DNA of 64,000 nt from Mugil cephalus (Eukaryota > Chordata > Actinopteri > Mugiliformes > Mugilidae), in assembly GCF_022458985.1 (NCBI RefSeq), contig NC_061786.1:22073974-22137973 (forward strand), given 5' to 3'. Below the pieces are notes generated by a model. That model was not told the origin of the DNA and did not search any database. It saw only the letters and a program-made list of their open reading frames with translations. Position 1 is the first letter of the stretch. Every line of letters begins with the position of its first letter. This document shows positions 10,916 through 26,021 of this stretch, in pieces. The translations under genes and the position numbers were made by a program.

Positions 10916-11880
10916 TCAGCAGGAGGACGATGCACCAAACACATGTCCTCTAATTTTTTGTCTAAGTTCTTCTCTATTACTAGTCATGCAGTTCCATGCT
11001 GCTACTGTACAGCATGTTAACTGCTGTGTGTCCCTCTAGAACTTTAAAAAACAAACGTGGACCAGACGGATTTAACGGATTTAATGCTCGAATTGTTAAG
11101 ACATCATGCATTTTTAATTAATTTACATTATAAAGTCACAAAACGACACATTTTGTGGTCGCAAAATATCATAAACAGTAGAAGACATGAACATAAATAC
11201 TACGAAAAGTCAGATCAAGTCAAGTCAATGTTTATTTCTGAAGCACTTTTAAAAAGCTTGGTTGAATCAAAGTGATGCACAGACGTGAAAACAACGATAC
11301 AGACACGAAATAAAAGAGTAATGGAATAAAATTAGCACAATTTTAAAAGCAAATATGGAAAGAATAAAAGAGGAGATAGGCAATAAAAAATAAATAAAAA
11401 GGATAAAAGCAAAGGTTACTCATCCAGCTGGGACTGAACGCCGAAGAAAAAGGATGGATTTTAGCTGCAAAACTTAAACAAAAAAACAAAAAAATGTGAA
11501 AACTCCAAACTCTCTTTCTCTAACAGACAACATGTTATTAATGTTAATGCACATTATTATTTATGGTTTCTCGTACATTTGTTCACGTGTTAACTCATTA
11601 GTACATTTTTTGCTAACACTATTTTCTATTTAGTTTTACTAGACTTATATCTTATTGTATTTCATCTGTCTCTTTACTTGTGGTTCTAAGTGTCATCAAA
11701 CATTTTCCCTTTGTGAATTATTCAAATTGTGAAGTGAGTGACGTTAGTTTCCCCTCCCGTGTCCATGTGAACGGATTAGGATCAGGGATTAGAGACAGAT
11801 GTAAACCAGAAGTCGAGGTCCAATCTAATTCCATCATCCCACCGCAACAAGAGGAAAAAAGGTCACGATCTGGGGCCAAA
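10916..11880. other. Intergenic, no gene recognised
   Basis: AT-rich with short frames only. The last 120 bp approach the mavs copy B promoter. Confidence 0.4.
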
Positions 11881-11884
11881 GATT

Positions 11885-11990
11885 AAGGAAGCCCCGCCTT
11901 CTCCGGCGGCCACGCCTCCTTCCTATTGGCTCTTACTTTGATTGACGGCCCTCTCGTCCAATAGGAGGAGAGAACGGGCTGAGACCGGTG
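11885..11990 (+). promoter_or_regulatory. mavs copy B promoter block
   Basis: AAGCCCCGCCTTC, ATTGGCTCTTACTTTGATTGACGG and CCAATAGGAGGAGAGAAC align with the copy A promoter (2057-2142). Unlike copy A there is no CRE palindrome just upstream. Confidence 0.6.
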
Positions 11991-11991
11991 C

Positions 11992-12076
11992 GCAGATGTG
12001 TGGACAGGTTTTAGTGAGAGCAGGAATAGCAGCTGAGAGGAGTCACGAACCTCTGGGACAATAAAAAAGACGAAAG
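11992..12076 (+). other. mavs copy B non-coding exon 1
   Basis: Aligned with the copy A first exon through CACGAACCTCTGGGACAATAAAA. The donor is CGAAAG followed by GTGAGC. The 5' end is approximate. Intron 1 runs about 1.47 kb to the coding exon. Confidence 0.55.
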
Positions 12077-13549
12077 GTGAGCTTTAAACGATCCCACACT
12101 TCAGTTTATCGACATAAATCAAGTGTTTTAAAGGAGCTACTGGATGTTTTATTGACGGTTTTGCTGCTAAAGTCTGTTTCCTTTCGTTTTTCCAGGTTGT
12201 GTCGTATGTATTAATTTGATTGGACGCAACTTTTGGCTCATGTTAGCTCAGTCTCAGTTTTAATTTATACATTTTTATTTAAATTTTGTCTCTGCTGTGT
12301 TTGTGTCTTGTCTTTTTAATCTCCTCTCCCAAAGAGGCTTGAAAAGTATCATAATTATTATTATATATTTGTCTATGTTCTCTCTGTGTGTAGCCTTTTA
12401 AAATGTATCTTTAACAGGCTTTAAAATGAGCTTTGATTACATATTTTATTAATTGACCAGCCTGTGTTTATGTTGTGTTTCTGTGCATGTTAATCCAGAA
12501 CCTTCTTTGGGTTTAAAAAGCACAATTTAATCATATAATTTAATAATTTACAAGCAGCTCTTTAAATTCCCAACCTTATTCCACAATTTTGTATTTATTT
12601 CCCACCGTGTATGTGCATATAAATGCACTAAAATGAGACGTGAAATCGCTGAAGTTGTTTTTTTTTTTTTTTTTTTTTTACTGAATCAGACGTGTTGTGC
12701 ATGAAACTTGATCCAGACTCTTGGGGAGTGAAGACGGGAACAGGACTCAGTTTTTAGAGGTCATTCTCGTGGCTCAGCTCTGTACTATTAACCTTTGTGT
12801 CAAGGTGTCTTCTTTGCCCTTCTCACACCGCTGACGTCACCTTGTTAATCTGCAATCGCTCGTCACGTCACACTTATATGCATGCATGAAAAATAATGCA
12901 CTTTACTCTTCACACCGAGCCTTTCCTATCTGTCAGAAGGGAACGCGCGTGACTTAAACCACGGCCTCCGTGGGCTAATAATACAATGAAGAAGACTTTG
13001 CTCTTTGGTTACTGCCTCTGACATTTATTCCAACTCGAAAGACAAGACTGTTTGACATTTACACCTTAATGTGCTGCTCCGTTGGACGTGGATCCTGTGA
13101 AAATGTTCCCGACAACAGATTGTGTTTGGATACAAACAAATGGCTTAAAGCGTGTTGAAAACAACAGAACACGTTTTTTTATTTGACCCTGAAAATGTCT
13201 GTGAGGGACAAGTTATTTGATGAATTCAGGTATTAAACCAGGGGATTAATCAGTGACTAGTGACAGCAGCAACCTTGAAAAGTAGGAGTGTTTTACCTCC
13301 CTTGTTGTAGTTTCTTTCTACCGTTTTTTTTTTTTGTTATAGTTCAGTTCTTTGGATAAAAATGGCATCTGGCATCTTTGTTGACAGTAAAGATCAGGTT
13401 TCATCATCGCACATCTTAGGTACTTTCACACCTGTGGTCAGGGAGTTTAATCCAGTTCACTGTAGTGCATGGTTTAAATGTAAAAACCCACAGGAAGCTT
13501 CTTTATCATTTTCTTAAAACATTTTTTTATCCCGTTTGACTTTTTTCAG

Positions 13550-16500
13550 ATGTCGCTGGCCGGTGACAAACTGTGCAACGGATACTTACGGCGGAAGATG
13601 CCGACTATCGTCAGCAAGGTGAAAGTGAGAGACCTGATTATTCACCTGAGCTGCCTGACTGCTGACGACAGGGTGAGTTTCATTAAAACAAGCGATCGGC
13701 CACAACATTATGACCACCGACGGGAGAAGTCAATGACGTTTAAACCTATTATTCTGTCATGTGGATGTTACTTAGACACGTAGCTCCCACCTAGACCAGA
13801 CCAGACCAGAACAGCATAAATCACAATCAAAAAGAAACTGATTTCTACTCTGATAACTGATTGTTATAAATTTTCAGGAAAGTATCGAAGCGAAAAGAGA
13901 GGTGTGTGGGAACTATGACGGCATGGTGCTTCTCCTGGACTGTCTGAAGAAAACAGAAAACTGGCCGGAGCAGTTCATCAAGGCTCTGGAAGCCTGTGGA
14001 CAGACGACAATCGCAGCGGAAGTCAGAGCGGAATACAACGCCGTGAAAGGCACCGACGGTAGGTCACCGAGTAGAAGATTCATTCGTGTTATAGCTCAGA
14101 ATTAGATTTTACTTTTCACCCTTGCAGACGAAGTGCGTTAAACATTTTTAACTGTTCAGCAGCATCAATATATACATATATGCACAAACATTTGCTCAAC
14201 CATCTGAATATTGCGCTCGTCACAGTGCACTGCAGCCACGTGGGAAGAAAAGGAAATGTTTGCATAATGCAGTTCTGTTTGGAGACAATGTTACACAGCA
14301 GTTTAATTCTAATTTTGGCTCAGACCTGAGTTCAGTGCGTTCACGGAGCATCTACGATAATCTCTGTTTACGCATGCATGGACAGAGTTCTCAGGCGATT
14401 GTGCTGTGAGCTCCGTAAGCTGATTTATCCAGGTGAAGGAAAACAGTGCCTCCTTGTTGTCTGACCTTGAGAGATCACAACTCAGTGGAGACTCTTTGTG
14501 GGTGAAGGTGTCCTGGCTTCAGATTCTCGTTTATATGTATATTTTTATTAGGGAGTAGAGGAGGGTGCGATAAGATTCGATGTAGTTTGAGAGTTGCCTC
14601 ATCCTTGAGGATTTCACAGGCTTTAGTCATGTGGCCCAAACAGATTTAAATATCAGTGTTGTTTGCTTTGCCCTAGATTCAGACCCCAGCTCCCCTCCAA
14701 CCACCGTCGTCAGGGCACATGTCCACCCTGCTCCGTCTGCCAGCCCCGTGTCCCTTCCAGAGAGCGGCGGTAACACTCAGGCGATACCTGCTCTGGAAAT
14801 CACCGCACAGCCACAACCCCCCCAGAGCACAGAGGTCCCCGAATCTGTTTCCTCATCCGAGCTTCCACATTCGACTCTGATGGAAGTGCCCCCTCTGCCA
14901 TCAACGCCTCCCCCGTCCCCCGACACCCCGCACATCGAGGTGACCCTAGCGCCGCTGTCACAGAAAGAGATTAATTCTCGCTTGGCGCCAGAGGGAAACT
15001 TGGAATCAGGGCAACAACCAGATCCCAAAGAGGACAGACCACCAGAGAGTCCAGCATCTCCAGCTCAGATCAAGTCAGACGTAACAGACGGACCTTCAGT
15101 CATCGCGCCCTCCACTAAGAAGCCTTCAGTCCAGGACGCCGCCCCTCTCGTTGGGTCTGTCCTGCAGCCTGACAACACTTCTGAACCTCCTGCTGCACCG
15201 GTAAATCATTTTAAGACTTCTAAGAAAAGAAAACAAGAAAATTCCTGCAGACGAGTGATTAAATGTGTCCATTAAGCAACAGGGCGTTGGTTTCTTTCAG
15301 TATTATGATCAGCATTTCCTTCTTATTTGAAGGTGACTTTACATTCTTTAAACCCCAATTTAGCTTAGCACGCTATCGATGAGCAAGATTAGCAGTTGTT
15401 TCAACAGAATAGTTTTATTGTCATTGCACAATACAACAAGATAACTTATCCCTCGTAATAATAAGTAATAATGTTTCCAGACCTGCATGGGATCATTAAG
15501 CAATAAAAGACAAAAGTGTCAATTTAAAAATAGTTATGTGCCTTATAATATGTTATGTCATATGGAAGCAGCCATGCATCCATACATATTATTTCCTCAG
15601 TTTTCCTGTGATAACGAGTTCATTTCCTGTTTTCTCGGGTTATCTGTCTCGTTATTTGGGTAAAACAAAGCTTTGTTTTCTCATGATATTCAGAAACGTA
15701 ATTGTTATCTAGCAAACATTAAAGTGCAAAACAAACGGCTCAGTTTACAGTCGACCTATTACATTATTATTTCACTACATTATAGTGTTGAGGGCATCCA
15801 TCAGTCAGCATGAGGGAACTCCCTCGAATTAAATATATCGTTATCTCGAAAAAAACAAAACTTTGCTTTTAACTTGAGAAAATGGAGGAAGTTAACTCAT
15901 TAACTCATTATCACGGGGAAATGGAAAAAGATAATATGTGAACTCAGGGTTTCCGTATATTCAAGAGTTTCATTCAAGTGATAATAACTGTGTTTATATG
16001 ATGAAACTCATCCATGGTAACACATTCACAGGCATCTGGTGTAACATCAGCTCCTTTAAGTTTAAAAAAACAAACCTTTTGCCATTTATTTCACCTGCAG
16101 GTTGTTGAGAGCCGACCACAGACAGGAGCCGAGCCGGGTCCTGTCAGTGTAGAACCACAGAGTCGTACCAGTCCTACCGTCCCTGCACCCAGCTCCCCGG
16201 TGGATTCATCCTCGGGACACAGCGACACAAGCCGAGCTGCTCCCGCGAGCTCTGCTGGGAAGACAGTCACTGCAGTGTCATGCCAGGAGAACGGCTTTGC
16301 CCCCAACCACAACAAACCAGAGGGAAACCATTACGAGCCACGCGAGAAGCTGGAAACCCAGGAGCCATCTGTCCCTAAACTGGACGTCCGAACCTCGACA
16401 CCACCAGCTCAAACAGTGAACGGCGAAGTAGCCAAAGAAGCCGCCTCTGCACCACCTCCACGTGGCGGCGCCGCCGCTGCAACGAGTTTAAACGCTCCAA

Positions 16501-16655
16501 ACACTGAGCCCGAGACGAAGACACTGCTGCAGGATTCAGAGGAGACGACGCTGCTTCAGAGCCCTCTCAACCTGTTGGCTAACAGGAAGTACATCATGAC
16601 GGCGGTAGGAGTGGGCGCCTGTGCCATGCTGATGGCGTGGAAGATGAAGAACTGA
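13550..16655 (+). CDS. MAVS paralogue, copy B, with altered TRAF-binding motifs
   Basis: Coding exons 13550-13672, 13878-14058, 14677-15200 and 16101-16655 repeat the phases and first two exon sizes of copy A (123 and 181 nt), giving 460 residues. The CARD is intact (MSLAGDKLCNGYLRR, LLLDCLKKTENWPEQFIKAL), as is the anchor (YIMTAVGVGACAMLMAWKMKN). All splice sites fit consensus and no frame break is seen, so this is not an obvious pseudogene. At the four TRAF-type sites of copy A it reads PSVQDA (251), PEGNLE (206), PDNTSE (266) and PEGNHY (349): the consensus Gln-spacing/Thr or Glu is lost each time. It also lacks the Asp tract. AATAAA lies at 17473. It may be a decoy, a regulator or a differently coupled adaptor; that is inference. 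Confidence 0.88.
13690..13800 (+). mobile_element. Internally deleted Tc1-like remnant in mavs B intron 2
   Basis: GCCACAACATTATGACCACC is the Tc1-type terminus. It runs almost directly into ATGTGGATGTTACTTAGACACGTA (written here only as landmark, split: ATGTGGATGTTAC and TTAGACACGTAG), which belongs to the middle of the transposase region of the full element. The piece near 39640-39795 has the same junction of distant parts, so both descend from one deletion derivative. Confidence 0.65.
15585..15945. mobile_element. Foldback MITE in mavs B intron 4
   Basis: The left arm TTTTCCTGTGATAACGAGTT is mirrored by AACTCATTATCACGGGGAAA on the right. The arms are imperfect and 30-50 bp long. A second member of the family lies in coa8 intron 2 (58815-59120). 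Confidence 0.6.
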
Positions 16656-17796
16656 GGGAGTTTAAATACCTTTAAAGGAGGAGACGAGGAAGCTCTCAGG
16701 CTTTTGAGAAAGAGGTATGGTGCCTTATTGTAGTGACTGCCCTGGGGAAGGAGAGGCAGCGGCTTAATGATTACCCATAATACTTACAATAGCTCACTTG
16801 CGGGACCTTTGATCATGTCATTAATTATGACAGTGCTTTTTACTTTTGAATTAAGTTGAACATAGAGAGTAAAAAAACTTCATGGGACTGGGTTATAATC
16901 TCAGGTTATTTATGCATTTGCTCTGGTTTCTAAAGGCAAACTGAGGCTGGATTTTAATGATCGCTATGTTCTCTCTTCACTGATGAGAGCGATAAGACTG
17001 TCGGCTGTAAATGAAGGCTGTTGCACTGCATGTATTTATTTGTACATATTTATATATAGACACACATTATATAGGTATTGAATTACATATTTTAAGAGAG
17101 ACTGATGTTTCAAACATTCCAAACCATCCAGACATTCAGCAGTCAAATAATTCTAGTTTTATTAAATATAAATGTAGTTGTTATCAGTAAAAATACTAGA
17201 GTACTGTAAAGAAAAAATTATATATATATTTAATGCACATAAGTGCTAATAACTGTTTTGATTTCCCTTTCCTTTAAATAGAGACTAGTTTGTTCTATGA
17301 GGTTAGAGATCATATGGTAAATAGCCAGTAATGCATAGAAAACTGTTGGTTTAGAAGGTTTTGCACATTTTAAAACAATATTTGAGCTGCTTACATTGTA
17401 ATGAAATGTACTTTTAACTTTTATTTGAAATTCTATGCACTGTTTTTAGCTATGCACTCCAGCATGCACATCAATAAACCTGAAAGTTTTTTTTTTTTAA
17501 TATTTACTTATTGAGTCAAATTAAAATAAATGATTAATTGCAGTGTGTTATCTGACTCAGATCTCTTTAATTAACCTCTTTTTGATTAAATGCAATTAGC
17601 AGTTTTATTTAATATTGTGAAGATAAATACATTTGTCTATATCAGAATGTGATTTGTTGCCAGTTATGTGCACAAATAAAAAGAACCTGTAATGGTGTTT
17701 GGTGCAATAAATATAAGGATACAGAATATACTGTACAAAATACACAAACAATGTGTAAAAAGTGTGGTTTGTTTATTTGCCCTTTTAGATAGAATC

Positions 17797-18091
17797 TATA
17801 TGACATGGCCAGTAAACTTAACCTCTCACCTGATGAACATCACGGAGAGGATCATCCCGGGCCACCTCTGTCATTTAATTCACAACAACATGGACCAACT
17901 GCAGTTTGCCTAATAACCAGTCATAGGTGTGGAAGACGCTGTCATCTGACTGCTGCACAAACATCTTTTATCACCGTCATAACACCAGTAGCACTGTGAG
18001 GGCCACAGTCGTCTTCACCTGCTGAGATGACTGAAGTCCTTGAGTGTGTGCAGGTCATTGCTCAGGACTTTCTATGGTTCTGTGGTGGCTA

Positions 18092-18140
<49 letters not shown>

Positions 18141-18340
18141 CAATTTCAATTCCCTTTCCACACTGTATATACATTATTTCCTTTTATTTATATTTTCCTC
18201 TCTATATTTTTCAGAGCGCTGTTATTTTTTTTGTATATTCTTTCAATTTGATATGGTTTGTTATTATTATCTATATATATTCTTTACTGATTCTGTGCTA
18301 CGGTGACAAGGAAATTTCCCCTACGTGTGGTAAATAAACA
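17797..18340 (+). mobile_element. LINE remnant with reverse-transcriptase fragment and (TA)n
   Basis: The frame from about 17805 reads PVNLTSHLMNITERIIPGHL and then NNMDQLQFA, matching the conserved teleost LINE RT stretch (P-V-A-L-T-S...ER...H-L...D-P-L-Q-F-A-Y). Only tens of codons survive. It is followed by ORF-derived DNA, a TA microsatellite (about 18097-18137) and a 3' end GTGACAAGGAAATTTCCCC. It stops about 240 bp before the pank2 start codon. Confidence 0.65.
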
Positions 18341-18578
18341 ATGTCTTTTGTCAGCTACTTCCTGGTTGCTGTACTCGCGCTCTGATTGGTGTTTGCGTCC
18401 TTCAGTCACGCCATGGCCACACCCACTCCAGTCTTGACAGCGAGCGTTAAAAACGACACAGCTAGCCACTTACCTAGCTAATTAGCTAGCCCGTTACGCT
18501 CCGGACTTCATTGTCCCGCATTAATGATTTAAATTTATCTTAAATTTCAGCATTTATGTAGTTAAATTGGTCATTTCA

Positions 18579-22726
<4,148 letters not shown>

Positions 22727-24560
22727 TCCACTATCCGCATCCAAAGAAAGTACCTGTCAATCTGCTGCAAAGGCCCCTTTAGCACTTTAGACTGTTCACA
22801 ATCAATTTCCACAGTGGCATTTTAACCACCCACCAGGTACCGGTAAATATTTCTTTTGTGGTAGGCACGCATTCGAAAGTCCTGTTGTGTTCTCAGACAA
22901 CAAGTGAAGTTTGTAAAGGAGTGAGTTAAGTTAGCAGCAAATGTGACAAAATGATCGCATGGAGGATCTTGCAGAACTGAACCCGGTTTGGTCTGAAACG
23001 TTTCTAGGACATTCATCAGGGTTGCCCGAAAAATACTTTACTTAGAAAGCACCTTTCATCAGGCAGTCTTGTACTGCTGACTGTATTAACGGCTCAGTGG
23101 GGCATCAGAATCTGGGCCAAATATCTGGAAGTACTTTCAACTGTTTATATTACCTATGACGGGTACCAGGTGGATGAGAGTCAGTTTAAAAGCATAATTC
23201 TCTGTTGTCAGTTGTTATAATGTTAGAAAATTGTTCAAATCCCCAACTTTTCAAGACTTAACAGGCTCAGACTTGTTTGTCTAAAGAACCATTTTAAACC
23301 CAAAGATGTTTAGGTTGGGTTAAACATTACTTAAATTTGCTGATTATTATGTTACAAACAGTTTATTTTCCTGTTGATTTGTCAATAAAGTGACAAATAG
23401 TTTGATCTAAATAAGATGCTGAAACAAACCACAGCAGTTACTCTTGTAAAAGTATAATATTAAATATACTTTGGTTGAGCAACTTCTCCTTTTCAGAGAA
23501 CTCTCATCGACCTGGTTAACTAAAACACTGCAAATTATTTACGACCACTTTCTATTTGTTTTTTAAAGCCTGTGAGCATTTATTTATTGTCAGTCATTTG
23601 ATTTGAACTGAAGGTGTGAACGGCACTTTAACAGTTACCGTTTTCCTCACTGTATGTTGTTTTCTCATTTAAACTTACTCTTACTCACTCTTTGTTTTTG
23701 ATACCAAAATGGATAAAATTTTATCACTTACTCCTCAATGGAAATGTCAACCAGTTATGCAAAATACTGTTTGTTTTTAGATCGTTTCTGCCTCTGTGAA
23801 CAGTAAATATTCTACTGTTAAGCTAATTTTCTGTATTAAAATCCCTAACCTTGTGAATTTAAAGAACCCAGTTACTGTATCAAGGAATCTGGTCAGTCAT
23901 CTGCCCTGCTGAAGTGCCCTTTAGCCACTGTGTTCCTCTACATGAAGGGGTTAAAATCTGAGATAAATATCTATAAATGTGCACAGATGGTACAGATTAT
24001 AACTGTTGCATTATATCCTTGGATTTACCCAGATTCAAGAAAAAGTGATGCACAAACTTGCATGTGCTCCAGTGGGTGTTTTAAATGTCTACAGAAATGC
24101 TTTATTTTTTAATGTAATTTACATCTTTGTCAATCTCTAGTTTTTAAGACGTGTCCAGGCTGATGTCTCATCCGTCCCATTTTAATTCCACCTGTTTGTC
24201 AGTCCACTCTTGATTACAGGGACCATAATCAGTAATAAACTACTTAATGAGGTTTTACTCACTACATGGACAGTGTTTCAGATATCAGTTACTTTAGATT
24301 ACAAATCTGCAAATTACACATACAGGAAGTTTATTTTAAATTGAAGTGCCTGTCATGTTTTGTATATGATATGATAACGTGATTTATTTTTCTTTTATGA
24401 GGCAAACTGGTGTGTATTTCGTTCCCTTTGGTTTGCTCATACATTGCAAAGAAAACTTTGTACTTTTTTTTTTTTGTCACATTTCTTATTGAATTTCCCT
24501 ATAAAATATGAACTTTTATCTTTGTGAGTAATTGTGGTGTTTTATTGCATGACCTGGAAA
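22727..24560 (+). other. pank2 3' UTR and downstream
   Basis: AT-rich sequence after the stop, with several possible polyadenylation signals (AATAAA near 23384 and 24233). The true cleavage site cannot be chosen from sequence. No other gene is seen. Confidence 0.45.
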
Positions 24561-24599
24561 TTAAAAAATTATATTATTGGGAATCTAGTTAAGCTGAGG

Positions 24600-25090
24600 G
24601 TGTAGCTACAATTAGCAGCGAGCTAACTTAGTCTAGCATAAAGCTAAACTCGGGCTAGCTGTTATAGACCAACAAGAAGACTGCTGTCTAATTTGTGTTA
24701 TTTAATATTGTGACTACAACTATGTTGTACTTTTGGATGCACGTGGAAAGAAAATGGTTAAATATTTAAGTTAAATTGTTAATCTAGTGTAAATACGGAG
24801 ATAAAAAGTTTACAGTTATCAGCCGGGTCATTTAGCCTAGCATAAAGCTAAACTGGTGGCAATTACTTGGCAACCAGCTGAGACCTAATAAAAGTATATA
24901 CATAACTCGCATTAAACGACGGCTAATTATCGTTTTTCTTAATATATTTGTGTGCAGTTTTTACGTTTGTACTGGGTGAAACGGGGACCTTTAATAATGT
25001 AACTGAGGTAAAGCTGAAAAGCTAGCCTAGCATAAAGCTAAACTAAGGCCAGTTACTAGGCAACCAGTCAAGGCCCGCCAAGACGTCCGC
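24600..25090 (+). repeat. Three spaced copies of a TAGCATAAAGCTAAACT motif
   Basis: CTAGCATAAAGCTAAACT occurs near 24636, 24838 and 25027, each preceded by TTAG or GCTAGC. The last two are followed by CCAGTTACT-like and GGCAACCAG. Spacing is about 190-200 bp, but the DNA between copies aligns poorly, so this is an old or partial tandem array. Confidence 0.55.
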
Positions 25091-25599
25091 ACAGGTAAAC
25101 TGGTGAATAGCTGAATAGCTGTTTGTGTGTGAATAAGAGGTCGTTTGGCGCTGGTAAGTGGACTTTATTTTGGCTAGCGACAGCTAAAATAGTCATTTTC
25201 TTGTCTTTATGTTGAGCATTTAGGCTAAGGTAAGCTGCTAGCTATCTATGCTTTAACAATACACGTTAAATTTAATTTCAGAAATCTGGTTTACCTTAAT
25301 ACAGGTGCGGTTGATAACTTTTAGCTATTTAGCTAACTGAAGGTAACAATACAGTGGGCTATTTTCTTAATTAGTGTTTAGCACATCTAAACATGGTGAT
25401 TACATTCTGTTGTCTTCAAGTTTTGATAACATTATTTTCAGGCTAATTTAGGACATTGCTAACCTACTTAACTTTGGTGGCTGCCCCATCAACTGTAATT
25501 TTACCAAGCTATTACAGCAGCTGTCTTTCTGTAGAGACACGATTTATCACAGAAAATGAATCGGGACATCTGTTGTAAATCTAAAGCTGACACGTCGTG

Positions 25600-26021
25600 T
25601 GCTTCAGTCCGCACGTATGCTCGGAAAAAACTCACGTTTTTAGCCGTTCTGTAACAGCCTGTTACGGAACCATTCATGAAAGAGTTAGTGTCTTTTCAGG
25701 GAATATATCCAGCCCCCTCCAGTCCTCCAGTCCAGCCTCCTCTTCCTCCTCCTCCTCCTCCTCCTCACTGAGTTGCTGCACAGCTGGCAATTTACGGAAA
25801 GCAACGCTGAAAGGAGTAATTGGCTACTGGGTGGATCGTTTCCCCGTAAATTGGACCCGCGTTTGATGGAGAAGATGATTTAGCACAAGTCCTGAGGCAT
25901 CTGTTTATCTTTCTGTCTCAGGCGGTTCAATTTATGAACTTCTAGAAATTTTAAACCCAGCTCTTTCACCTCCTCTCTCTCCACTGGAACCGCTACAACC
26001 TCCCCTCACTGGCATTATAAG
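25600..26021 (+). other. Putative non-coding exon 1 of loxl3
   Basis: A GC-richer stretch ending ATAAG followed by GTAAGG, a strong donor, with no long frame. The coding exon 2 of loxl3 starts with a 3' acceptor and 11 nt of UTR, so an upstream exon must exist; this is the best candidate seen. Start unknown. Confidence 0.35.

Noticed and set aside
13550-16655. mavs copy B as a pseudogene
   Set aside because: All four coding exons join in phase with consensus splice sites, and the CARD and anchor are intact; only short linker motifs differ.
18027-18337. Open frames of repeated Tyr-Ile
   Set aside because: They translate the TA microsatellite in the LINE remnant upstream of pank2.
24600-25090. 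True 195-bp tandem array
   Set aside because: Only the TAGCATAAAGCTAAACT core and a few flanking bases repeat; the DNA between copies does not align well, so I list it only as spaced motifs.
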